Assembly: GCA_949987565.1 (NCBI GenBank)
Contig: OX465111.1
Coordinates: 17,305,801-17,369,800 of the forward strand
Reading direction: 5' to 3'
DNA: 64,000 bases
From: Luidia sarsii
Taxonomy: Eukaryota > Echinodermata > Asteroidea > Paxillosida > Luidiidae
The position numbers and the translations under genes were made by a program. The notes under the pieces are model-generated. The model was given only the letters and a program-made list of their open reading frames with translations. It did not search any database and was not told the origin of the DNA. Positions 33,401 through 46,700 of the stretch are shown piece by piece; position 1 is the stretch's first letter, and the number at the start of each line of letters is the position of its first letter.

Positions 33401-36400
33401 AGACAGCAAACAGATATAAACCTATGTTATGTTCCATGAACCCCCCCCCCCCCAAAATTAATAAGTTTCTCAAAAAATTATGATGGCCTGACTTTTCGAT
33501 CCTAGCAGGACTAGGATCGAAAAATCTGCTAGGATCAAAACATCTGCTTTGGAGAAAAGTCCTGCTAGGATCGAAACATCTGCCTTTGAGAAAAGTCCTG
33601 CTAGGATCGAAACGTCAGGCCCTCCTAATTTCTTACATTTTACATTTGGGTCATTTTAGTCAGTAGGCAGTACTGTTTGCAACATGCTTACATATTACTC
33701 ATAAATCTCTCAGCGAAAGTGTGAACACAACTGAAGTGCTGATGGAAGCATTACTTATGGGATGATAATTCCACCTCCTTTTTTGTAAACCCGATACACC
33801 GCTTGTATGAACATACTCTAACAGTGTGCTTACAGAAACTCAAATAAACATCACAACACAAAAGCAGTGGACACCAATGACAGCAATCGAATGAAATGTG
33901 ACGGCACATTATGCAAAGGTAAATGTCAATGCTACGTGGTAGGCGACGGAAAGGGAAAAGCAACATGTGAGATGCTAATGAGGATGACTCATCGCCCGGA
34001 TTGCCGGGAAACTCTGTTACCCTGGCAATGGCCCTAGTTGGAGGACCTACACATATACGTGTACACATACACAGTTACACACACACATAGAGCAGAGTTC
34101 ATTGGATAACCAGTATAGGGGCAGCCACTCTTTGAACATGGTCTTGTTTACGTACAAGCAAATTGCAAGTTTGGAATGTATGTTATTTTTTTTATTTTAT
34201 TTTTAAAGAAAACTGCTTCAGCAAGCTTGCACTGTGCAAGGCCATCTCAATCTAATTTACAATATAGCGATGATCTGATTTATGAATTGCCCATATGTAA
34301 CAGATGGCTTTTCAACACCACGGTGAAATCTTAATGGAATGAAAAACTGCCAGTACCACCAGTACTTAAAGCCCCAACACAACATTGAAAGATCGAAAAA
34401 ACAGAAATGTTCACAGATTTACATGAAACTTATACAGTTTGAAGATGGTTATAGTAGAAACCTCGCACTGAAATATTTCTGCCTAAAATGTTGTATAATG
34501 GGAGAAAAGAGTAAAATAAATCGTTTACGTCTCACCGAGATCTAAACTATTTTTCCGAACAGTACGGCGTTGAATGCTGCATTTTCGCGAAACAAATGAT
34601 GAGGTTTTCAGGATTTTCTCTAGACTCGGTTGGCGGATTGAGCTAAAATTTTCACAGGAGTGCTATTTTATAATGCATATGTTGGATCAGACAACGTATA
34701 GATGCTATTCTTTGACCTCGACCAATGTTGTGTAGGGGCTTTAAGATGTATGCAAAGTTTCTCTTCCTTTTCCAAGGACTTTAGTAGTATATTAGAAGGG
34801 TTTTAGTATATCAAAATAACTTGTATACCAGGTATGTACTCTGATTAACGGCCTCACGTCTGTATTGATGGACTGCTGTGCAACGAGGTGAATATCAATC
34901 ATGCATATTCATGATGAAAGATCAACACAGACATGATTAACATTGATCACAATACATGTACATGTACGTTACATCAAACAGTTCTTCACGCTTGTCAAAC
35001 GATAGGAGTTTCCGGGAGCATACATAAAAGAATCATGACATTTGCAAATTTGTCCAATCTTTTTCGATCTTTTTCAATCAATTTTTCAATTTTCAAGGAA
35101 AATCAAAAAAAAAAAATGATTTTTTAGACAAATTTTGGAAAAAAAAAAAATTCACAATGGATAGTCAAAACACTTTGTGCAAACAGCCTTGTCTAACATA
35201 AGCTCTAACATAAACTCAACATCATTGTATATGTACATTTATGTATGCCCTTGGGGAAAAAAACCTTTTAACAATCCTGTGAACTTGACAACACAAACAC
35301 ACTCACAGCTATGGCACAGGACCACACGTATAATACTGTGTACATCACACACTACATTTACATGTGGACTACACAACCAATGCACAAACACTGGCAGTTG
35401 ATTTTTGCTAATGTTAGTGAACCACACCACAATGAGATTAAACCAACTGTTTTTTTTTTGGTTTTTTTTTACCTTTCGCATAAAATCCTTCACAATCGTC
35501 TGGGCCCGTTGTAACTTGTCCATTGTCTAATTGCCGGAAATAGAAACGACATTATTGGCATCAAGCGACAGAATGGAAAAAGATCCTCAGTCTCGCACGA
35601 TTTTCAGGACTGGGGCTTCTGAAGATTGTCTCGGTGATGATCTGGACAAATTGCCAACGGTTCGTATTTTTGAAGAGCACGAGTCCTGAAGGGAGTCTGT
35701 GGAAGAGTGCCGTGTCACGTTCAAAGGCAGACCTGAATCCTAAGACATCCAAAGACAAAGACTCCTGAGACACTACTGTCCCACACAGAGGTATGGAAGT
35801 GATGGGAGAACGCCGTGGTTAGAATCTTTTCATCGGAAGAAGACAATGCCCTGAAGAAAGTCGAGTTCCAGGGGCTGGATGAACTGAAACACAAACAACT
35901 ATGACGGCGCAGCAACAAATTGCTTATAAGCGCTGACACGGCAAGAGTAGAGATGAAATCTGCGGCGGCGCACGACACATCTACACGGGATAATTCCCTC
36001 GGAGATTCAGCATACCTAGCAGTCCACTAATCCACTTATCACAGAATCTCACATTCGATCCCCAAGCCCCCAAAAAACAATGCCCCCACGAATCGGCCTC
36101 CGAATCCCCACTCACGCACGCACGACGAGGCTCAAGCCGCGCATCTTACGCCGGTCCGTGTGTGGATGCCGTGCGCGGGAGGTGCGTGCGCCCGCCGCGA
36201 TGCAAGCTGCAATGCCATTTAAGCAAGATGCAGGACACAGTCTGGTCTGCAGACTCTCTGAGTGCCTGCATGGACGTGTGCGCGGGTCGAGTATCTACAC
36301 ACACTGCCCGGGTGCACTGCGCTTCAAGTGGTACAGTCCTATTAAAGGGTCCGTGCAATGAATATCACATTCGAGCTCATAATGAACAACCGCTACACCG

Positions 36401-39400
36401 AACAGTTTTCATGGATCCCGAGATGTTCGTTATAGCGACGTTCCACTGTACTTCTTTGCTTGCTTGATTGCTTGTTTGTATGTTTGTTTGTTTTATAATT
36501 AATGGATCTAGAGCTGCAATAGATATCACAGTCAAGCTCATTTTCTGCTGTCATCTAGGGATCTGAAGTGTACAAACATATTGGCAAGCTCCTTTTCTTG
36601 GTGGAGTCAGATATTGGTCATCTTTTTTACCTCTAAAGATATTCTTATAAAAATGAGGGCGCTATTGTAATGTCATGTCAAGAACCCACAGTTTAAAAAA
36701 CATGGTCTAAACATTAACTTTCAAACTGCAAATTAATCCATCTGGATTAGGTTTGATGAAAAACTAACTTCACTAACTGATCATGAAGCATACATTCTCG
36801 CAGAAGATCAACCAGTTTAGGGAGAGGTCTGCATGAAAAACCAGAAATTTTCAGAAACCTTTGTACACAACCAATTGGGTTTCTGTAGTATGATCCTGTG
36901 ATGACAAAATTTGCTCATGAATATTGAAATTCTCATTAGCATACAAACTGAAAACTTGCTAATACATCCCCAGAGCAGTTTGATTGTTAGGAATATTGGA
37001 AAACAGTTCTGTAGCATGGATTGAAGTGATAACATTTGTATTGCACAGACCCTTTAAAGCCCCTACACAACATTGGTAAGATCGAAAAACAGAAATGTTC
37101 AGAGATTTACATAAATAAACTAAATACAGTTTGAAAATGGTTACGGTAGAAACCTCGCACTGAAATATTTCTGTCTGAAATGCTGTATCTTTTAATAAAA
37201 GAGTAAAAGAAATCATTTACGTCTCATCCCGAGATCTAAATGATTTTTCGGAACAATATGTTAAATGCTGCATTTTCGCGAAACAAATGAAGCGGTTTTT
37301 CACTATTTTCTCGAGACTCGGTTGGCGGATTGAGCTGAAGTTTTCACAGATGTGCTATTTCATGCATATGTTGGATCAGACAACGTATGGATGCTATTCT
37401 TTGACCTCGACCAATGTTGTGTTATCCCTTTAAAGAGGGAGTGGAACCACTCACTGTCTCCAACAATGCTTCTCTTTCTAGGACAACAACAAAAAAATTC
37501 CCTGTTTCCTTTGATAAGAAACGCTGAATTTTCTCTTTTTCTTTTCTTTTTTTCTTTCAATTTCATGGCACGATAATTGCACGGCAGTATTGAAAAAATT
37601 ATTCTCCAATTGAATTTAAGGTTTAAAATTAGAGAGTAATAAGGGCAAGTCATTTCCTGAAATTTAGCTGTACACAGTAAATGCACAGCATTCGGGGAAA
37701 AAATCAACTTACATATTCAATGTGCATTTTAGTTTTGATAAAAAAAATAAAAAAATAACATGTTTTCACAATCAAAGTGAAATTCTCTTACTCTGACTGA
37801 CAGTAATAAAAAAAAAATTTAAAAACTCATCTCAACTTAGAGGCGAGCCAATGTAATATTAATTTGCTTAAGCAGATAACTCGTCATGAAAATTAATTTT
37901 CAGTAATCACGAGAATCCTTCTCTATTCAAAGTTTTAAAAAAACAGCAGTCAAATTAAACACAGGCGGGTCTATTGGATTATTGTACACTTGACAGAATA
38001 TTGGAGTCTACATAAAGATATTTAAAACACCTACAATTAAAATGGAAAAATTAGGCCCAAACCAGTTTTGTCTAAATGCCTTTATAACTGGTGTTGGGAT
38101 TTTGTTTGGGCCAATGAACTTCTCGTATGCACTTATATATGCATGCCCATAAATTCCCATGCAAATGTTATTAGTTGACTAGGTATTTGTCTTCAGCTTT
38201 TAATAGACAGATTTGCCTGGCCACCTGAGCCCAATACAGCTGCTTAAAGCCCCTACACAACATTGGTTGAGGTCAAAGAATAGCATCCATACGTTGTCTG
38301 ATCCAACATAATGCATGAAATAGCACACCTGTGGAAATTTCAGCTCAATCCGCCAACCGAATCTCGAGAAAATCGTGAAAACCGCTTCATTTGCGAAAAT
38401 ACAGCATTCAACGCCATACTGTTCCGAAAAATAGTTTAGATCTCGGTGAGACGTAAACTATTTCTTTTACTCATTTCTCCCAAAATACAACATTTTAGGC
38501 AGAAACATTTCAGTGAGAGGTTTTTACTATAACCATCTTCAAACTGTATAAGTTTCATGTAAATCTGTGAACATTTCTGTTTTTCGATCTTACCAATGTT
38601 GTGTAGGGGTGAAAATCTGCTGAGCAAGTAATTTCTTTCCTGGTTAAAAACGAGATTGCCAACCATATTTCACTTGATGCTTGCTGTGCTTGACTTGTAA
38701 AGTCAAGCGGAACTTTGGGTGCCAACCTGGGGGAAATTCATGGACCCGCATAAGCGCCAACATTTGGTTAATCTAAAATTTAGTGGGCCTGACGTTTCGA
38801 TCCTAGCAGGACCTTCCTCAAAGGCAGAGTGCCTTTCAGAAAGGTCCTGCTAGGATCGAAACGTCAGGCCCACTAAATTTTAGATTTACATTCTGGTACA
38901 TTTTTGTATATCAACATTTGGTTAAGCTAGAAAGACCTTCCTCAATAAAATCAGGTTGCCAGCTAAAGTTGTATTTCATGTGAAGCACCCAATATAAAGC
39001 GTTGAGGGAACTTTGGATGGCAATCTCATTTTAACCAGAATAGAAGTTCCTTGCTTTATAGCAGATTATCACGCTTAACCATCTCTATGAAATTGGCCCC
39101 TCATTCTTTAGGTGACGATTTTTTCAATTTGGGTGCTTAATTAAGGCCCAATATAACATTGTGAAGATTGGGTAAAATCGATGTCCACAGATTTCCTTCT
39201 AATTTACACAGTTTGTAGATAGTCATGATAAAATCCTCATGTTGAAATCTTACTGGGATGCTGAACTTTTCGAGAAATCGGCACCCAAACATTGACAAAT
39301 AGTTTATTACTCGCGAGTAATAAACTATTTCTTACACTACAGAACGGCAAACCATGTATAACCAGCTACTTATTCTGTATAAACCTATAGCTCCCGGATG

Positions 39401-40700
39401 GCGTGTAAAAAGTGCCAGGGTTTTTTTTCTTTTCATTTTTTGGCTTTCTTAATTAGGTTGAGCTCTAACCTTCGCAGTATTGCTTTTTTGAATGATTAAT
39501 GGCGCAACACACAAACTGTGGCAATCTTTTGACCTTCACCGATGTTGTATAGGCCCTCTAAGCGGCTCTATAAAATTGGCCACCTGGCCCCATGGTTTGC
39601 GCATTAGCCCTAGCAGAAACAAGATCAATTTTGGCGAAGGCCATTTAATACATGTATGTGTACAGGGCACGCCTCTCAGACTATTCCCCCGCGCGCTGGC
39701 GGTGGATAAGTAATGAATTGGAAACAACAGGTCCCGCAGCGAACCTGTCATCAGCTGTCCATATCTAGTACTCCCGCCTTGACAAATTCTAATGGGGCGA
39801 GGAATTACAGAAAAGTACCTGTTTCATAATGCATGTACTATTGCCCTGTCATCATTTGGTGATGCTTGCAATGGTGTTTAATAGCTCCATGGTTAAATAA
39901 TGGTATTTAATCATGGTATTTAACATTGGTATTTAATCATGTATTTACTAAGTTTACTAAGTTTACTATATCTCAAAGGCAGAGTGACAAGGACAAAACA
40001 GATACATGTACACCATGCAGCTTTCTGATAATCCTTCTTTTGTGTTCAGTCCTTCACACTTCTCTCTTTGATCTTTCCCCCTCTTCTCACTAATCTCTAC
40101 CCTACTCCTTGCCCTTCCCTTTGATCTCTCCCTACCAGCTTCACTCTTTGTCCTCTGTTTCTCATCCGTGTCCTGTTCACTCTCTCCCCCTTCCTTCGTG
40201 TACATGTATCTGTTTTGTCCTTGTCACTCTGCCTTTGAGAAAGGTCCTGCTAGGATCGAAACGTCAGGCCCACTAAATTTTAAGATTTACATTTTGGTAA
40301 TTTTAGTCAGTAAGCAGTTTGCAACATTTTTGTATATCACCTTAAGTTTACTTTAGTTTACTATTTATTCACCAACCTACGACTGGAGGAACAGGCTTTT
40401 GAGTCACAGTGTTTTTCACTTTTGTTCCTCCTCGCCATCTTAGATTGGATTGTCCTTACTCTGCTTGTTTACTCCTTCCCTCTTACCCTCCTGCCCAATC
40501 TGTTCCCCTTCATCCCCAGTCCTTGCCCCATCTCTTCCCCTTCTCATCCTGACCTATCACATCTCTGATACATGTGCATAATTTTCTCCTTGTTTGGTAT
40601 TTATTCATCAATTTATCTCCCATCTTTAATTTCCATGATATAGACTGTATGACCTTTCTCACCCTGAATGTACTTCTTGTTTGTTTTCCTTGGCCGAATA

Positions 40701-40731
<31 letters not shown>

Positions 40732-43700
40732 GTGTGGTGCATATAGATGCGTTTGGTGGACGCATTCGTATGATTCAGTTACATATGGATATACAGTTGT
40801 GTGTATAATACTGTATAGGACCTTAGGAAGACACACTGTTGTCATTAGTGGTATCTTAGGGAGACACTCAACATAAGGGATACATTTCAGTGTCTCTTTA
40901 ATGTCCCAACTACCTTTTGAAAACATATTTTTGTTGTCGATATTTTTATAAGGTGATATACAAAAATGTTGCAAACTGCTTACTGACTAAAATTACCAAA
41001 ATGTAAATTATCTTAAAATTTAGTGGGCCTGACGTTTCGATCCTAGTAGGACCTTTCTCAAAGGCAGAGTTCTCTGCCTTTGAGAAAGGTCCTGCTAGGA
41101 TCGAAACGTCAGGCCCGCTAAATTTTAAGATATTTTCATAGTGGATAGGGATTAGGGAATGCTCTCCATATGCGACAGGTAGAAATCTGGTTGTGTGCTG
41201 AATGCATGACCCAATGGCTGTGTGCTATTACTAAGCAGGATACACTGGCTAAGCGAGGGCGCTATACAAGGGCAATATGCAAATGCCCTGTCACACATAC
41301 AACACAGTGTGAATTACAAGTTATTTGGTTTGGAGGGTGGTTAGAAATAGGGACGTAAAGTTTGTGCACAACCCTATCATACCATCCATGTTAATAATTA
41401 CGAATTTCTTTGTATATAAAATGCTTATGTGAACAATAGCCCTCCAGAATTTTTGAGAAAAAAAAAACCGAAGTCCAATCACACAGCATCTCACCAGATA
41501 ACTTATATATAGTGATGGTAAAATGAAAGAAAAACAGAAAGGAGAAATTCATGTACACGGCCATTGAAGGCTTGAAGACCAGGGGCCAATTTCATAGAGC
41601 CGCTTAAGCGCCCAAATCTGCTTAAGCCAAAAAAAGTCAGGGTTTGTAAGATCACCTTGCCAACCCAAACTTCGATTTTCGTTTCCTTCAAAGTAAAGAA
41701 GAGTGGAATACAAGTCAAAAGCAATTGACATCACATCGAGGTGCGGTCTGTAATCCTGTTTTATACGAGGAAGACTTTTCCTGCTTAGCAGATTTTCACG
41801 CTTAAGCGGCTCTGTGAAATTGGGGCCAGAGCAGGAGATTGTACCAACGACATTGTCATGGAGAACATTCTCAAATTCTAACAGCCGTGCGGATAAAACT
41901 TCTATCAAGAGAGTGTGTCCTTGCAGCAGGGATTGTCAGAGCATGATCAGGCATTGCAGAACTAAATCATATCACCTGCCACCTGATATTACTTCAGCAA
42001 TTATAAAAAGTGATTTATACTTGAATGTGATGAAGTAAGGAAAGACGGTAGTATTGCCTCTGAAATATCTATCAAATCCCCTGCCACAATTTAAGGTTGA
42101 ATGCATGTTTCACCGATTTTCTTGAAAATTCGTTTCTTGCAAATCTTGCCACCTAACGTAGGCCTATGTGTACTTCTAAATTTGACTGTCTCTTCACATT
42201 ATTAACAGTTATTGGGTACACGTACATGTATGGCAAGAGGAATATAAGTTGGTGCAATGTTCTCACTAAGTAGCAGGTGAACACTGTTCATTATTAAATT
42301 GGCCAATGTGCACCTGCCCATTCAGACACACTTGACACAAGATCCAGCTCATTTTGTATCACCCACCTGCACAAACACGTGCATGTACAGATGAACAAAT
42401 TAAGAGATTCAAACTCGGCCCAATTTCATATTATGTAATTAGGATAACCTGCTTATATGATTAACCTTGCACTGTGTAATGTTTATCCTAGATATCCAGA
42501 GCTTGTTTTTTGTGGTTTTGTATTTTTTTCTAATTTATTTTCCCACTGAAATGTTTGCTTGCTTTGATTTTTCGTATCTACCTGGTGATTTAAAAAAAAA
42601 AAAAAAAGTTATTTATTGAGATTTATGTATAAGACTTTTTGGTGTTTTTTTAATGCACGTTTAAAATTATGCAGTCCACGTTGATTAGGCTTTCCAGCCT
42701 ATAGCTGCAAAAAGGATTTGATAAAACATATGTAATGCTATACTATTAAGTAGAATTTGTACATGTACAATAGTGCAGTGCATTTTATTTACAAATCAAA
42801 GTTTCAAATGGCCCTGTATTACTGTAACATGTCTAAGTATTATTATTGTTAAGTACATGTATCTGTAGTACATATACAAACACACAAACGTACACCTACA
42901 TAATTATGCGTTCATGTGCAAGCGAATCTGGTGCCCTGTGGAGACCTGAGATAATAGGTTGAATAGGTCTAACACAGGGAAATTGTAAAGGTGTATAGGT
43001 CTCCACAAGGTTTTCACGAAACTAATATTTGAAAATAACTCAAAAACGTGAAATTTGTGATGGGTAAGAATCCGTCGCAAATGGTGTTATATATAATATG
43101 TTATAAAGTGTTATATATAAGGGACATACGGTCCAGATTTCTACCCAGGAAAGTGAATGTGGTCGAAATGGGAGCATTTTTAAAACATCGTTTCTCACAC
43201 GGTTGTATACTGCACGAGAACAAAGCAATGTCTCCACAAGGATACAGATTCAGGTGTGTATGCTCATGTACTGGGTATACATGTTCATACTGACATTATG
43301 TAAAGGCTTACATAATGAATCAATGGCTACTGAATCAATGGCTACATGTACATGGCCACTGTTACATGTACATGTACATCATGGCTACTGTTACATGTAC
43401 ATAAATGTACATGTACATGTACATCTAATCCGAGTAACTTGGACCCGACAAGTCACCCTTTTTTTATCGAATTTTGAAATTTTGAGAAAATTTCAAAATT
43501 CGATAAAAAAAGGTTGACTTGTCGGGTCCAAGTTAAGCGGACTAATGTACATCATGGCCACTGTGCATGTACATCATGGCCACTGTACATGTACATCATG
43601 GCCACTGTACATGTACATCATGGCCACTGTACATGTACATCATGGCCACTGTACATGTACATGTGTACATCATGGCCACTGTGCATGTACTGTACATCAT

Positions 43701-46700
43701 GGCCACTGTACATGTACATCATGGCCACTGTGCATGTACTGTACATCATGGCCACTGTACATGTACATCATGGCCACTGTGCATGTACTGTACATCATGG
43801 CCACTGTACATGTACATCATGGCCACTGTACATGTACATCATGGCCACTGTTACATGTACATATCATGGACATGTGTATGTATGTACATGTACATCATGT
43901 AGGTTATATCATGAAGAAAGGAGAGCCATGGAGAGCCATAGTTATGTACTTGTACATCTACTTATTAGGACTAATGTAAATGCACATGCTCGGTAGGACT
44001 AATTAGATTTAATGAAATTACAATTGGCTTCTGTCAGCATAAGCCACTACCACAGGATATTGATTTGTGGAAGTTTGTGTGTTTGACTAATTCCCATTTA
44101 ATTAATTGTATCTAATGGACTAAATTGTCTCTGCACGTCCAAATATAAAAAGGGAACACTCAGCCCATTTATCATTCTGGCGACAGCAATCAAGTTATTG
44201 TAGCGCGGACAACTCTCCAAGATTGAACCCAAGAAATGTGCACATGTAATCAGCACACGGGTAAATAGGATGTTGTATATGAGCTGATTCAGATAAGATA
44301 GAAAGGTTTGGATGGTGGAAATACCAAGCAAAGGTCTAGAACAAAGAGGTATCAGAACAGCTTCTTCCCAAGGTCTGTCTCTCTCTTCGGAATTCCCTTT
44401 TTGGTTCATGTTTTCCATGTGCTGATGATCGTGCCCTTTTTATAAATGATAATTTTTTTTAAAGGCAACCGATCATGTTGTCTGCAGCGCTAGTGGAAGA
44501 TACCGGGGTATCTTAAAGTAGGGGGTGACGTCATTGCACAGTGGCTAAAACTGTAACCCAGAGTGGCGTTTTAGTCTTGTTTTGGGCGAATTTGCACCGA
44601 TAAATCCAGCCATTTTTAAGAGGAATGTCAATTCCTTTCTCCAGCCTTCCTGAGTCCCTCTCTATCTCCTTTCCTTAGCCCTTAACCTTGAGTGGCTTCA
44701 TAGCCTTGTTTTGGGCAAATTTGCATACCCCGGTAGATAAAACTGGTCTTTTTTATTAGAGGAATGTCAATTCCTATCTTCAGCCTTCCTGAGTTCCTCC
44801 CAACTCCATCTTTCATTAGCCCTTAACATTGAATGGCTTTATAGCCTAGTTTTGGGGCGAATCTGCATAAATAATCCACGCACAAAAAAACCAACCAATC
44901 CTGTTGTCTGCTGCGCAAGTGGAAGATATCTTAAAGTAGGCGATGACATCATTGCACGGGGGCTAAAACCGTAAACTAGAGGGGCATTATAGCTTGTTTT
45001 GGGCGAATTTGCACAGATAAATCTGGCCATTTTTAAGAGGAATGTCAATTCCTATCTCCAGCCTTCCTGAGTTCCCTCTCTGTCTCCTTCTTTCCTTAGC
45101 CCTAAACCTTGAGTGGCTTTATAGCCTTGTTTTGGGGCAAATCTGCATAAATAATAATTTTTTTTAAAGGCAACCGATCATGTTGTATGCTGAGCTAGTG
45201 GAAGATACCGGGTTATCATTGCACGGTGGCTAAAACTGTAACCCAGAGGGGCATTTTAGTCTTGTTTCGGGCGAACCTGCAATTAGATAAATCTTGCCCT
45301 TTTTAAGAGGAATGTCAATTCCTATCTCCAGCCTTCCTGAGTTCCCTCTCTGTCTCCTTCTTTCCTTAAAAATGCCCATAACCTTGAGTGGCTTTATAGC
45401 CTTGTTTTGGGGCGAATCTGCATAAATAATCCACACACAAAAGCAACCAAATTCTGTTGTGTCTGCTGCGCAACATATCTTAAAGTAGGCGATGACATCA
45501 TTGCACAGGGGCTAAAAATAGCACCCCCACCCAACCACCCTCCACCCTCCGGTATGAGATCTGGAGAAGCTGATGCAAGATGCGGCGGGGTTTTTTTGGA
45601 GTCTAGCTCCCAGGCGCCAGGGCCCCGTGGCCTACCAGGAATCAATCAACTATCTTACACTGGGGATAATTTGGTTGATTGCATCTCCGCCTGAGATGAC
45701 TGGCCTGCCCGATTGGTTCAGGGAGGCTCGAGAGAGAAGGACGATTCCCCGACGATTCCACAGGGGAGAAGAACGAAGGGATGAAAGCCATCGCCGCCTC
45801 TGCCGATGCGATAACAGGCACCATGTATCACCCACACAAGGTTTTTTTTTTTCCTTTTTTTTTTTTTTCTAAACAGATATATTGCATCTACGTGTATATC
45901 AAATACCCATAGGGCCTTGTCTAGACTAAGCTTCTACCCTACCACCACCCTGAACTGATCATTGCAATCCCATTATTTTTAATATCATAAATGACGAGCA
46001 AATGCATTGCATATGACTTGCCCTTTTTCTTTTTTTATAATTTCAGCCGTACCTCTGCAGGAACCTGCACAGGCATTCATTTATCAGGATCCAAGATAGG
46101 GCGTGGGGGATTGGGGGGGAGGGGGTTGGTACAATTCGGCCAGCAGAGGGCGCTATTTCATTTGGTCTGAAATGCACTTATGTGACCGAGGACGGGAGGC
46201 AGCCAACGTACACAGACAACCTTGAACAGCGCCACCTAGTGTTTGCTTGCAGACAGTCAGGCTGGTGTCTAGACTGGTTTTCTGCATCCCATTCTGACAG
46301 GTCATTCAGAGAAATCATGACCTCATGAACTTAATGATTTTCAACTTCCATAACCCCTATCCCTGCATATATGTGGCATATTTCTTTGAAAATACTAAGC
46401 AAACTAAAATGTAACAAGCATCGACCTATATAAAATTTCAAACATTGTCCTTCATCAATCCATTCAATCATCTAAATGAAAATAATATTAAATTCTAACA
46501 AAATATGTGTTGACTGTTTTCAGGTTTGTTCATGACACCACTGTACTTGCATCCTTAGGGTGTGACATACAGATTGAAGATTACTGCAAATGAAATGTGT
46601 TGTGGGGTAGGAATTAACATAATAAATTATAAAAATCAACGACATAAAGCAAAAACTGACTGGCAACTGAAAAAAAAAAAAAATTGTTCCATTTTTCAGT

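Noticed and set aside
43514..43996. ORFs of 111-160 codons rich in His, Cys, Trp, Tyr
   Set aside because: Translations of the 22-bp TACATG minisatellite in three frames, with no domain or splice context.
45573..45872. ORFs of 60-99 codons on both strands in the GC-richer block
   Set aside because: Overlapping frames on opposite strands, one ending in a poly-T translation. No splice sites fit the EVI5 frame.
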